Below the pieces are notes generated by a model. The model worked only from the letters and a program-made list of their open reading frames with translations. It ran no database searches and was not told where the DNA came from. The position numbers were made by a program, and so were the translations under genes. Of a stretch of 64,000 nucleotides of DNA, positions 53,301 through 63,623 are shown piece by piece. Position 1 is the first letter of the stretch; each line of letters opens with the position of its first letter. Source of the DNA: Maniola hyperantus (lineage: Eukaryota > Arthropoda > Insecta > Lepidoptera > Nymphalidae); NCBI RefSeq assembly GCF_902806685.2, contig NC_048557.2:5762666-5826665 (forward strand). The letters are read 5' to 3'.

Positions 53301-56300
53301 CTAGATCATTAATAATAAATTTAAATTAGTATGTATAGTCCGCGACAGGTCCAGACTCCAGATCGCAATTGGGGTATGGGACTTTTATAAAAAGAAAAAA
53401 CTGCACCTCCCTGAACTCCACTTCGTAGGTATATTGTGTTGAGTAGATAGTAAACACATTACTGTGTTGAATTTTAGTGTTTTTGTAAATTTTATAGATA
53501 CGACTTCTTCTAATTCGTTTCGTACCTATTGTATCTTCCTAGTTATTCATGAAATTAAATTAAAATGTATCTACATTCTACATTGTACTTGTACCTACAC
53601 ACAATGAGTAGGTACTGTTTTGAATTGCGTTGCATTGTTTCTGTACAAAGAGAATATGATTTTTTTTAGAAAGTTCAACTCCTATAGGTATAAGTCCCGC
53701 AAATTGCTATTGCGCTAGAACCATGTCTCATTAATATCGAAACGTCAGTTTGACGTCAGCCGAAATAAAAATGAAACTTGAACTTGAAACTTCAGTCTAG
53801 TGCTAACTTCACTAAAATGGCGGCCACGCACATTAGCAATTTGCGAGACTTATACCTACTAGTCCAACTACCTACACAGATGTAATTTACAACTGAATAA
53901 CTACTTCATGCTTATTTTACAACTAGCTGATGCCAGCGACTTCGCGTGTATTTAGGCTTTTCAAATCCCGTGGAAACTCTGATCTTCCGGGTTTAAAAAG
54001 TAGCCTATGTCACTCTCAGGTCTTATCTGTACCCCTGCAAAAAGTCAGGTCTTTCCGCCTTTATGACGTAATTGTTGGATAAACCAACAAACAAACTCAC
54101 TTTCACATTTATAATAACGTGTAATAAGTGATCGATATATGCCCTACTCTAACTTTTAATAAGTGATCGATATATGCCCTACTCTGACTTTTAATAAGTG
54201 TAAAAGTGTAATAAGTGATCGATATATGCCCTACTCTGACTTGTAATAAGTGTAAAAGTGTAATAAGTGATCGATATATGCCCTACTCTGACTTGTAATA
54301 AGTGATCGATATATGCCCTACTCTGACTTGTAATAAGTGATCGATATATGCCCTACTCTGACTTGTAATAAGTGATCGATATATGCCCTACTCTGACTTG
54401 TTCCAGAGTAGCAGTAGTGTTAACGTCGTCGATCCAAGTGCTGTCACTGCCGTCGCTAGCGCGCGTCGCACTCCTGCGCACGCCGGCCAGCGCGCGGCCG
54501 CTGTGCGCGATCGCGACCGACCCCAACGCGCTACAACTGCTAGCTGCGCCCGCGCACCGAAAGGGCTCCTTACAGCTACTGGTATATACATTTATCTACG
54601 AGTATGTTTCTAAACACTCGATAATCTGCAACATGAAAGGGGAGCATATTTACTGGAAGGCCCCTTCAATAATTAATAATTCTAGCATTATGTCTAGAAA
54701 ACCGATTGCAGAGAGATGTATAGGAAAAAAAATGATTCTAAAAATTTCTAGATAATTTTGTCTAGGCTAGGTATCTGGACGTGTAAAGGGCAGACTGAAA
54801 AGAAAAAATACTGTATTTCCCCAGAACTTTTTATCTTTAGTTATGCCCCATTACTTCTACGTTTGAAGATTGGTCTGAAAACCTGAATCATGTAACAATT
54901 TATTTGTGTTTATTAGGATGTCAAAGGATTAATATTTAATATGTATCTACAACAAATGCTGAATGTACCAAAAAACCCTTGAAAGGTCCTATGAACTACA
55001 TACAACAGTCCTGTCCCGTTAAAATAATTAGAAAACATACACAGTTTTTAGTTTAGTCTTCGTTTACTCGAATCACTTAATCGTAGACGTTTTTGTCAGA
55101 AACGTCTGAATATTCAGTCGTATAATTCAGCTATATTCAGCTAGGCACTGAGGACAAACCTCTGTGGTTTTTTCGGTGTTTTAGACTAAGCTTTTTGAAT
55201 TGTATTTTGATTTGATAATAAAAAATAAAAAAAAAATTGTGTCAGGACGTATCCCGGGCCGTGAAAGGCGCGGCGTCCAGCTCCCCAGCGGTAGTAGGCT
55301 GCCACCAGACAGACTTGGTCTGTATCAGCCTCTCCGCGAACGGTGCTAAACTAGCCACCGCCTCGGAGCGAGGCACCATCATACGCTTATGGGACACCGC
55401 CTCCAAACACATGCTGCACGAACTGAGGCGGGGATCTGACTATGCGGATGTTTATTGGTGAGTAATATAATATACTAGTTGATGCCCGCGACTTCGTCCG
55501 CGTGAATTTAGGTTCTTAAAAGTCCCGTGGGAACTCTTTGATTTTCCGAGATAAAAGTGATTAATTCTCTACTTGCCTCTGAAAGTCCCGTTAAAATAGG
55601 TTCAGCCGTTCCGAAAATTAGCCCGTTCAAACAGACAGACAGACACAGACAGACAAAAATTTTAAAATCGCGTGATTTAGTCAGTTCAAATAACCACATG
55701 AGATGATGATGATGACGACCGAATTTCGCCCGCAGTAGCCAATCTCAACTGACTAGACAATTATGCAGATGATTATTTATTATAGTCACGAGTGCGAATT
55801 GCGAAAACTATAATATCTATTTCCACATTTTCACAATGTGATGGGCAATATGTGGGCAATACACACTCACTCCACACTTTTTTTTTTTTTTTTTTTTTTT
55901 CCTTATTGTTGAGTGCCAATTAGCTACTCAATTATATTACGATCTAGCCTAATGTATGACTAATAAGTAATTTTATTTTAACCTAAACTTATAAATTATC
56001 TTATATACTAAGAAATTGTCCACTGACGCATCTTAGTCTTTCTTGATTTGAGATATGACACTTTGTTCACGTGTTCTTTCAGCACTTACACTATGTACAC
56101 TATCACTAATCACTATACACTAACTCAAAAGGTTTGGTCCTTTTTAGTCTTCTCACTGTCTCCGTTACGTCAAGCAGCTGGATTGCTTCAACGTTAACGT
56201 GGTGGTGAAGCCTATAGTCGTGGGCTTTGGCAGATTTGGTGATAACTTTATGGACGTATTCAATTTGAAGGTCCCTATGAATATCATCATTTCTGATGTA

Positions 56301-59300
56301 CCAGGGTGCATTTACAATATTCCTGAGTACTTTGTTTTGGAACCGTTGGATGATTTGGATGTTACTTTTTTTGGTACAACCCCACAGCTGTATGCCATAA
56401 GTCCAAATGGGCATCAGGACTTGTCTGTACAAAAGAATCTTGTTGTGTATTGACAGCGAGGAATATCTACCAAGTAGCCAATACATCTGTTTATACTTTA
56501 TATCAAGTTCTTTCCTTTTTTTCTTGACATGAGCTTTCCAGCGCAACTTCACATCAAGTGTCATACCAAGGTATTTAGCTGTATCCACGTAGGAGATTTT
56601 TTGGTCGTTTATGAAGACAGCGTGATACTTTTTTGTTTTATTTGTGAAATCTATATGAACTGACTTTGATTCATTTAGCTTTATTCTCCACTTTTTAGTC
56701 CATTTATAGACTTTATTTAGCGCTATTTGTACGTTACCCACTGCCTCTTCATGTGTGCCTCCTACAGCCATAATGGCAGTATCATCAGCAAAAGTGGCAA
56801 TCGTATTGTTTTCAAGGTCTGGAATATCGCAGGTATATAATAGGTACAGGACCGGCCCTAAAACACTCCCTTGCGGAACTCCAGCTTTTATACATTTAAG
56901 CTCAGAGTAGGCATCTTCTTGTCTTACTCTAAATGCTCTATCTGTTATGTATGATTCCAGGATATCTGCGAATGATTTGGGTAGCTCGTTTCTAATTTTA
57001 TGAATAAGACCTTCATGCCAAACTTTATCAAAAGCCTTTTCAATATCAAGAAATACCGTGGAACAAACTTTCTTTTCTTCAATTGTTTTTTCTATGGTGT
57101 TAACAATTCTATGTACTTGATCAATAGTTGAATGTTTCTCTCTGAATCCAAACTGATGATCTGGTATCAGGTTTTTGTTTTCTAATATTGGTTTCATCCT
57201 CTTCAGTAGGAGCTTTTCAAATAGTTTTGACATAATAGGCAACAAAGAGATAGGCCTATATGATGTTGCTTCATGAGGTGGTTTTCCTGGCTTAGCTATC
57301 ATAATGACCTCGGCCACTTTCCACACATTAGGCACGTACCTGAGCCTAAATGCAGCGTTTATTATTGTGGTGAGCTTAACTATGGCTTTCCTTGGAAGGT
57401 TTAATAAAATTTCTCTCGTAATTAAATCATATCCAGGAGCTTTCTTGGGACCCAATTTGAGCTTTATTTCTCTACATATTTCTTTGGGTGTCACTAGTTT
57501 GATGTCTACATCTTCCTTGATTTCCCTAGTAGAGTCTTTATCAATTTCTTCTCCTTCGTATGGCTGAAATATATTCTCTAAGTGTTCTGCAAATCGTTTA
57601 GCCTTTTGGTCGTTATTTATCGCCCACTCATTGTTTTCTTTTTTAATTGGGGGAATATGCATTAGTGACTTGTCCATATTCTTTGTCGCTTTCCAGAGTG
57701 AATAATTGGTGCTCCGGTCATTTGTCAAATTTTGAAGGTAATTGTCCATAGTTATTTGTTCATACTTTTTGATTTCGCGCTTGATTTTTTTTGTAAGTTT
57801 ATTCAATATTCTTTTATCTAATGGAGATCTAGTCTGATGCCATCTATTTCTTGCCCTTCTCTTTTCAGTTATTAGGTTTAATATATGTTTCGGATACACT
57901 GTACTTTTAGGTATATTTTTATATTGTGATGGAGTATTTTTCCAGGCCGCCTGTTGTATGTCTACAACAAATTGATTGACCTCTTCATTTAGTTGTCCTG
58001 GACATTTTAATGGTACTTTTAGATTAATGCTGTAATTCAGTTCTTGTTTAAAGCCTTCCCAGTCCGTCTTTTTACTTGCTAAGGTCGGAGTAGATTCTTT
58101 AAATAAGATTGTTTCGCTTAGTGTAAGTAATATTGGAGAATGATCAGAGCTCATGTCATGTCGTTCTTCAATTCTAAGATATTTAGGTGATATATTTTTG
58201 TAGATAAAGAAGTCTATTAGGTCTGGAGTTTTACCAGGGTCAGTCGGCCAGTATGTTGGTTTTCCAGTGCTAGCTACATTACATTTCAGTTGCTTAATTG
58301 CTTCTAGTAGTTCTTTTCCTTTAGTCGTAGTTAATCTAGATCCCCAATAGGTATTTTTAGCGTTGAAGTCACCTCCTACGATAAACTTATTTCCATATTG
58401 TTCTAGAAAACTAACATATTTATCTTTTTTTACTGAGTGCCTTGGCGGACAATATATAGCTACTACTATAATTGGATACAGCTTTGTTTGTACGTGTATG
58501 GCCACAGCTTGAATTTCTTGTTCTTCATATTTGCTTTCCTGGAAGTGGTAGAGATTTTCTTTGATAATTACAGCACTGCCACCCCTAGCTGTATTATTAG
58601 GATGTAACGCATGGTAGACTTTATATCCTTTAAATCTAACGAATGACTCTTTAGTGAAGTGTGTCTCGGATATCAGACACACGTCAATATTTTCCATATT
58701 CAGGACTACTTCTAGCTCGTGCTTATGTTGGAGTAGTCCGTTAGAGTTCCAAGCCATAATTTTGAGGATATTATTATTCATTATTTCGATTTAATTGTAG
58801 CTTTTTTGGTGCTATCTTCAAGTTTTTTTAGTCGCTCATCAAAGGAAGACATGTATTTTAAAATTGAATCTAGTTTACTTTCAAGATTGTTATCTGTCTG
58901 TATGTTAGATTTAGCTGCAACAGTTTGAGCATATGTCATTTTATTTGACGTAGTATTTTTTGGAATCTCTTGTTTTTTGGTAATATTATCATTAGTTCCT
59001 AGTTTTCCTCTACTTGCTGCGGATTCTTGTTGCTGTCTATATGGTGCTGATGACTTTTTAGTATTATTTTTTCTTATGCTTTGCATTTCTTTGGCTATCA
59101 TACACCCCCTATAATTTGCTGGGTGTGATCCACCGCAATGCACACACTTTGGTTTCTCATCTGCTGGTTTTTTGCAGTCTTTAGTGAGGTGTTTTCCGGT
59201 GCATTTTACACACCGTGGTTCCCGAGACTCACTCCACACTAAATACACAATATATTTATGTATGTTTACACATATTTGCGGGTACTCTTATTGAGTAGTG

Positions 59301-60969
59301 TTTTGAGTACACACGCATTTTAAAAGCTACGCCCACTCCTCCGGTTTGACTGTCGGTCGTCAAAATGTCACTTTGGTTTCTCATTTTTAATATAGGTACT
59401 CTGTGAAAACATTATGTTCATAACAACATAATCCTTGTTTGGTCTTCGCCGCAGTCGGGTAAAAAATATAACATTTGTTTGCTATACTATTTTTTGATCC
59501 ACTATTATTCAGTGTTTATGTGAAGTTACCTACACACGTTCCGGTTATAAATTACGCCACTCCGGCTCGAGTGCCGGTCGAAAATTTTTATGTTTTGTAT
59601 ATAATAATAATTTCAAAGTATTAAGATACAACTCCAAAATATAGGCTGACATACATAAATTTAAAAGCCTGAAAATAAAAGATTTTTAATAAAAACTTAC
59701 CTGGCCTGACAACAATTATGGTCAACTTTCGGCCACGGCAGCTATTCTCAACAGATTTTGCCAATTGCGCAGGGGAAATTATAATTATGCACAGGTGCCC
59801 TATCCCTGCCTCTCATAATCCGATGCGACTACACAGAATATGAGCACATTAGCGACAGTGGTGTACCGTATTCCAGTATAAACTTCAACTGGTCAGGCTC
59901 GCTGGTGTGCTGCGTGTCGGACAAGGGCACGCTTCACGTGTGGCTCGCGCGCGGCTCCTACGCGCACGTGTGCGCCGCCCCCGCCGCTCCGCCGCTGCGT
60001 GCGCTCTGCGCCTTCAGCGACGAAGCCAGCGCTGTCGGTGAGTTACATTACACAATAGAGTTGTTGCCTATGTCAAAAATAGTTCTTATGTTATTTTTTA
60101 TTTTCCGGTCTTTATCGGATACAATAATCAATTATTATTATTTGTTTTTTAATAAAATTTTCGTTTAAACTTAATCCGTGCGTCTATTAGCAAAGGCATA
60201 AACAATATTTTTTACATGTAAGATAATATTTATTTAGAGCAAAACAATAGTTTATTCAATAGTCATACAATATGTTATCTTTCCAGTTATATGTGAAGAT
60301 GGAACTTTTCACAAATTCACGTTTTCTGCCGAGGGAAACTGCCATCGTAGCGATTTTGAATACTTCTTACAGGTTAGTCAATTTATTTTCTGTCAGTGTT
60401 CAATTTACTTCTCTCATTTGGAACTTACAGTGAAATATTCATTCTCCTAATATATTCTTTTTTTGTCTATTTACCACCATATAAAGAAACTAGCTTATGC
60501 TCGCGACTTCGTTCGCGTGGACTACAAAATTTCAAACCCCTATTTCACCCCCTTAGGAGTTGAATTTTCAAAAATCCTTTCTTAGCGGATGCCTACGTCA
60601 TAATAGCTATCTGCATGCCAAATTTCAGCCAGATCCGTCCAGTAGTTTGAGCTGTGCGTTGATAGATCAGTCAGTCAGTCAGTCAGTCAGTCAGTCAGTC
60701 ACCTTTTCCTTTTCCTTTTATATATATAGATAAAGTTTGTAAGTAGTAGCAGTAGTAATAGTAGCATAAAGCTTTATTGTTACAAAACACACTGACACTA
60801 CATGCATATTTTAAAAAGGAAAATTTTGCTAGGGTGCAAAGGCAGCCTTATCACTAAAGTGATATGAAGCTCTAGCGTTTGCTTGCTTTATATAACTTAT
60901 TTTATTATTTACGATTTAACATATTGCTTTTTTTCACAGGTAGGCGACGATGACGAATTTTTGCATTAA
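50323..60969 (+). CDS. WDR45: WD-repeat PROPPIN, WDR45/WIPI4-type autophagy protein, eight exons
   Basis: PI3P effector that links phagophores to lipid transfer (ATG2) in autophagy. Exons 50323-50377, 51964-52038, 52335-52512, 54407-54581, 55246-55457, 59877-60037, 60287-60372 and 60940-60969; all GT-AG, 972 nt, 323 aa. N-terminus MARRRSSGITSLGFNQDQ matches the WIPI4 start; then GCFTCCLTSGLRVYNVDPL. The PROPPIN signature LRRG is at residues 221-224, for phosphoinositide binding. Blade motifs include IIRLWDT and SDKGTLHVW; the C-terminus is ICEDGTFHKF then VGDDDEFLH. It is shorter than human WIPI4 (360 aa), partly because the segment between HVW and CAF is about 25 residues shorter. The start was chosen because the upstream in-frame ATG is cut off by a TGA and AACATGG is a good context. 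Introns hold a Jockey LINE, MITEs and a minisatellite. The coding exons are GC-rich against AT-rich introns. Confidence 0.95.
50730..51350 (+). repeat. Three CAGCTAGT-family repeats in a row
   Basis: Copies at about 50730-50890 (truncated), 50925-51125 and 51128-51350, all forward, in WDR45 intron 1. Each starts near ATTATAAATGCGAA-type sequence; the last two end CCTAGT and CCACTAGT. Confidence 0.65.
51351..51963. other. WDR45 intron 1, nothing recognised
   Basis: AT-rich intron sequence to the exon 2 acceptor (TTGTTGTCAG). Confidence 0.5.
52147..52315. mobile_element. MITE M1 copy next to WDR45 exon 3 acceptor
   Basis: Ends TATAAGCCCCGCAAATTGCT and AGCAATTTGCGGGACTTATA. Only 19 bases (CAAGTCTGCTTTGTTGTAG) separate it from exon 3, so the splicing branch point is likely inside the MITE. 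Confidence 0.85.
52525..52735 (+). repeat. CAGCTAGT-family repeat
   Basis: Starts 13 bases after the exon 3 donor with CTTTGTGTATGTTTGTTTGT and ends GGGCATCAGCTAGT. Confidence 0.7.
52736..53688. other. WDR45 intron 3, nothing coding
   Basis: AT-rich with (TTTTTA)n at 53231-53270 and a relic of the GC-rich foldback end at 53337-53382 (GTCCGCGACAGGTCCAGACT). Confidence 0.5.
53689..53854. mobile_element. MITE M1, copy 4
   Basis: TATAAGTCCCGCAAATTGCT to AGCAATTTGCGAGACTTATA, close to the 52147 copy in sequence and 1.5 kb away in the same gene. Confidence 0.85.
53925..54115 (-). repeat. CAGCTAGT-family repeat, reverse
   Basis: CTAGCTGATGCCAGCGACTT at the left and ACTCACTTTCACATTTATAA at the right. 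Confidence 0.65.
54116..54400 (+). repeat. 35-bp minisatellite abutting the WDR45 exon 4 acceptor
   Basis: Seven copies of AGTGATCGATATATGCCCTA plus CTCTGACTTGTAATA, mostly 35 bp; two units are 51 bp through an added AGTGTAAAAGTGTAAT. The last unit's CTCTGACTTGT runs straight into TCCAG, the acceptor of exon 4 (54407). Every unit therefore carries the acceptor's pyrimidine-rich stretch but lacks the AG. Confidence 0.9.
54582..55245. other. WDR45 intron 4, nothing recognised
   Basis: AT-rich. No repeat family or extra exon recognised. Confidence 0.45.
55478..55680 (-). repeat. CAGCTAGT-family repeat, reverse, in WDR45 intron 5
   Basis: CTAGTTGATGCCCGCGACTT begins 20 bases after the exon 5 donor; it ends in an ACAGACAGACAGACA run. 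Confidence 0.65.
56106..58781 (-). CDS. LINE ORF2: AP-endonuclease and reverse transcriptase, intact
   Basis: 891 aa. Residues 1-225 form the apurinic-like endonuclease that nicks target DNA (LKIMAWNSNGL, CLISETHF, GGDFNAKNTYWGS, MSSDHSPILLTL). The reverse transcriptase occupies roughly 480-760: SYRPISLLPIMSKLFEKLL, FREKHSTIDQVHRIV, AGVPQGSVLGPVLYLLYT and the catalytic TFADDTAIM. A C-terminal region follows (YGIQLWGC, IQRFQNKVLRNIVNAPWYIR). No stop or frameshift; length is normal for the Jockey clade. Start at 58781: its A is also the last base of the ORF1 stop (TAATG), suggesting coupled re-initiation. Confidence 0.95.
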   Translation of the reverse strand: MNNNILKIMAWNSNGLLQHKHELEVVLNMENIDVCLISETHFTKESFVRFKGYKVYHALHPNNTARGGSAVIIKENLYHFQESKYEEQEIQAVAIHVQTKLYPIIVVAIYCPPRHSVKKDKYVSFLEQYGNKFIVGGDFNAKNTYWGSRLTTTKGKELLEAIKQLKCNVASTGKPTYWPTDPGKTPDLIDFFIYKNISPKYLRIEERHDMSSDHSPILLTLSETILFKESTPTLASKKTDWEGFKQELNYSINLKVPLKCPGQLNEEVNQFVVDIQQAAWKNTPSQYKNIPKSTVYPKHILNLITEKRRARNRWHQTRSPLDKRILNKLTKKIKREIKKYEQITMDNYLQNLTNDRSTNYSLWKATKNMDKSLMHIPPIKKENNEWAINNDQKAKRFAEHLENIFQPYEGEEIDKDSTREIKEDVDIKLVTPKEICREIKLKLGPKKAPGYDLITREILLNLPRKAIVKLTTIINAAFRLRYVPNVWKVAEVIMIAKPGKPPHEATSYRPISLLPIMSKLFEKLLLKRMKPILENKNLIPDHQFGFREKHSTIDQVHRIVNTIEKTIEEKKVCSTVFLDIEKAFDKVWHEGLIHKIRNELPKSFADILESYITDRAFRVRQEDAYSELKCIKAGVPQGSVLGPVLYLLYTCDIPDLENNTIATFADDTAIMAVGGTHEEAVGNVQIALNKVYKWTKKWRIKLNESKSVHIDFTNKTKKYHAVFINDQKISYVDTAKYLGMTLDVKLRWKAHVKKKRKELDIKYKQMYWLLGRYSSLSIHNKILLYRQVLMPIWTYGIQLWGCTKKSNIQIIQRFQNKVLRNIVNAPWYIRNDDIHRDLQIEYVHKVITKSAKAHDYRLHHHVNVEAIQLLDVTETVRRLKRTKPFELVYSD
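58781..59226 (-). CDS. LINE ORF1 (gag-like), 5'-truncated remnant
   Basis: Only the C-terminal ~148 residues remain. They hold zinc-knuckle Cys/His motifs (CVKCTGKHLTKDC, CVHCGGSHPANYRGC), which bind nucleic acid in the RNP particle, and then a Lys-rich tail with a likely short coiled coil (LESKLDSILKYMSSFDERLK). The frame continues to an ATG at 59248, but that part (MYLVWSES) is host DNA and target-site duplication, so the apparent 155-aa start is an accident of insertion. Confidence 0.85.
59241..59876. other. WDR45 intron 5 after the LINE
   Basis: No exon or repeat family recognised before the acceptor TATTCCAG of exon 6. Confidence 0.45.
60488..60735 (-). repeat. Family Y repeat with expanded (GTCA)n
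   Basis: ACTAGCTTATGCTCGCGACT to TCACCTTTTCCTTTTCC. The GACTGACT head of the family has expanded to nine or so CAGT units at 60668-60702. In WDR45 intron 7. Confidence 0.75.
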
Positions 60970-60977
60970 TTGTTACA

Positions 60978-60983
60978 AATAAA
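60978..60983 (+). terminator. Candidate polyadenylation signals for WDR45
   Basis: AATAAA lies 9 bases after the stop codon; a second is at 61353-61358. The later one is the more usual spacing. Confidence 0.4.
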
Positions 60984-62303
60984 GATATAAATCGAGAGAT
61001 AATATTTGTAAACTGGTTAAGAACTGAATTAAAAGTGATAATACGATGTAATTTATATTATAAGGTCATCCAAGAGTATCGTGTATTTTTGCTATATTAT
61101 TCGGTGAAAACTTTGTTTTTTAAGGTTAATATAAGTATTTCATGCGAATTGTGATATATGATTTTGAAAAAGTTTATCATTTAAAAAGTGTGCTGTAATT
61201 TGTGGGTCTAAAATTCTAATATATAGACTGGATTATCACTGGCTAAAACGACTGATTAAATTCATAATTTAATTGTTGAACTGTAAAATATATCGATTTC
61301 AAAAGACTGCAATGTAAAATATAATTAATCTACAGTTACAATCAATGTTGTAAATAAAGTACTTATATTATCCTTAAAGAATAAGGTCTTAAAACAAAAA
61401 GTGCATTAATTATAATGTTGGACTTTGTAACGAATCATAATTATGAAAGGCTATTGTCTAAATTAAGCTTATAAAAAACATTTATGATTTTTTTTATTTG
61501 TACTTGGTGCTAATTCGATCATACACAAGTCACAACTAGGATTCGATAACGTTATGTTTTGTGTACAAAAGCATCAATATTTTACGAGCAACGAAAATGC
61601 ATTCATAAGAAAATTGTGTATAGTTATAACTTATAACCGATGCTTACAATAAACCTCTGTATAATGAGTAATCTACTTTTCTTTAGCTGAATTAAAGGAT
61701 TAGTTTAGGTCAAATGTATAAGCGATACCGACACGAATTACCCGGCGTTTTGTACGTTATAAAGTTTGGTTTTTCACTTGTCACAGTCACGATTTTATAA
61801 GTAGTTTGTGATAATAACTTCCTACGTGTCGTATCGCCTACGCGTTTCTGATAGAAGCGACTTATTTACTAAATAAGTCAGCTAAGGAAAAATATTTTAC
61901 ATGTTACAGACATGCATCTTAATAAAGCTCCTACTACACGTCTCGGATTTCGTAAGTCACGCCCATCAGTTCGAAAACCGGAGCGTGTACTTTGGGCTTT
62001 ACATATATATTTAAATATACTATATATGTGCATGACTGTACAAATAACCCTATAAATGAATATTCATTTATTATTATCACATTCAAAATAATAAAAGACA
62101 GGGCACTAAATAGCATTTTTGTAATTTTGGATTTAAACGCTTTTTGTTTGTACGTCATAGTAAACTGAAATATTTTGTTTGAATTATGGATTGAAAGATC
62201 AGACATATAGTATATACATTTTATTATATTGAATTGTTTAAAAATGCATCAAATTTTTTAAACATTATCATTTTTGGCTATATTTATATATTTCACATTT
62301 AAA
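60984..62303. other. WDR45 3' UTR and intergenic, nothing further recognised
   Basis: AT-rich. The frame at 61934-62206 (-) has hydrophobic stretches but no other support. Confidence 0.5.
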
Positions 62304-62446
62304 GCTCAGCCGACTGATTCGCTAAGTCAGTGTCTAATACGAGTGTATTATGTCATGACGCAGCAATGTAGAACCCACCCATGTCAAATGAGCTCGGTGG
62401 CTATCATTCAGTGTTAAACACTGAGTTAGCGAATCATCGGTCAGGC
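62304..62446. mobile_element. MITE with GATTCGCTAAGTCAGTGT ends
   Basis: GCCGACTGATTCGCTAAGTC at the left and AACACTGAGTTAGCGAATCA at the right are inverted over about 28 bases; the ~85-bp interior is non-coding. Confidence 0.75.
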
Positions 62447-62462
62447 AACGCAATTCTACGAA

Positions 62463-62640
62463 TATCAAATCAAACCAAATGGTTTGTTCAAAATAGGTAA
62501 TAAATTACACTTTTTGATAGTCGGTTGTTGCATTTGTAACATGATATAGTGGTGATAATTTTTACGCGAACTTGAAACTAAAACTACGAGGGTTCCAAAC
62601 GCGCCCAGGTCTGAGAAGAGCCCACAACAAATTAAGTATA
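62463..62640 (+). repeat. Dispersed repeat, free-standing copy
   Basis: Same repeat as the insert at 1722-1903 (AAACTACGAGGGTTCCAAAC, GCGCCCAGGTCTGAGAAGAG). Confidence 0.7.
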
Positions 62641-63456
62641 ATAGGTACTTTAAACAGCAACTTGTCCGACGGTAACATCCTCTTGCTGTGTTGCTGCCTT
62701 CACGCAGTGCGTGTGTTGGAGGCTTAACTCTACACGTCATAGTCTGACTGCAATATTATGATCCTGCACACATTCACCTAACGCACTCGGCGAACGTGTA
62801 GTGGGCCACTTAGCTTACATTTGCCGCGTATGACCAGCGCTGTTCGGCACTTTGACTTTGTGGTTTTTCATTGAAAAATAATCTTGGCACAAATTCTCAA
62901 ATAGCGTTTCTACACATTAGCCGGCACTTGCCGAACGCATTTGGGCAACGTGTACTAGAGCCTTTATACGTTTATACGCTCCAAAAATGTTGATGTTTTA
63001 CGTTTTGCTATACACAATAAGAATCACAGACTTTTTTCTTAGTAAACATTTCGTAAATAGAAAAATCATATTATAGTGATAGTTTATTTTACCTAAAGTA
63101 TAGTTTCTAACGCGCAATGTATGTAAAATACAATAATTTATAATTACCTATTATAATATACTTAATATATATTTGTGTTGTCTCGTCCTTGCAATAAAAG
63201 TTTTATATGAATATAAATAAAAATAATATTAATATATTATTTAGTAATAAATATTCAAATGATTTTTAAGAATCCGCAACTTATGATCTAGCTATAATAA
63301 ATGTTGTTATTTATATATAAAATCATTTTGTAATCTTATTTTTATTCAAGGTGCAAAATATTTTTTTAGCTCAATGTCAAAATGTACCTTTTGCATTTGC
63401 TCAGTTGTTCTGGTATCTAACAAGGCATTGAAAGTTTAAGCTTTTGGTAAATATGC
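62641..63456. other. No gene seen
   Basis: Contains CGCACTCGGCGAACGTGTAG at 62782 and a related GCCGAACGCATTTGGGCAAC at 62931, possibly the ends of another repeat. The rest is AT-rich. Confidence 0.45.
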
Positions 63457-63582
63457 TTAAGCCTGACCAGAAAAATAAAACACCTTAACAAGACCATATT
63501 ATATTTAGTGACCACAGACCATAGACCATAATATACAAGTGCGTCCCCAGAGCAAGTTATTTATATTTCTGGTCAGGCTTTA
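63457..63582. mobile_element. Small MITE with TTAAGCCTGACCAG ends
   Basis: TTAAGCCTGACCAGAAAAAT and TATTTCTGGTCAGGCTTTA are inverted ends of a ~125-bp element. Confidence 0.8.
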
Positions 63583-63623
63583 CCTACTAAAGAAATGAAC
63601 TCTTAGTACTTGAACATAATAAT

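Larger units (their letters stand above)
55865..59240 (-). mobile_element. Jockey-type LINE, 5'-truncated, with target-site duplication
   Basis: The 14-bp ACTCACTCCACACT occurs at both borders, 55865-55878 and 59227-59240, with no mismatch. Reading on the minus strand the element runs from 59226 to a poly-A tail (poly-T 55878-55900 on the plus strand). It comprises the C-terminal part of ORF1, full ORF2 and a ~200-bp 3' UTR, inserted antisense in WDR45 intron 5. Intact ORF2, perfect duplication and a long poly-A indicate a recent insertion. Truncation by incomplete reverse transcription explains the missing 5' part. Confidence 0.93.

Noticed and set aside
54383..54755. 127- and 76-codon frames starting in the minisatellite as separate genes
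   Set aside because: They are exon 4 of WDR45 read with flanking intron, or a shifted frame of it.
56199..57567. Plus-strand frames over the LINE
   Set aside because: They are antisense to the intact reverse transcriptase and have no domain of their own.
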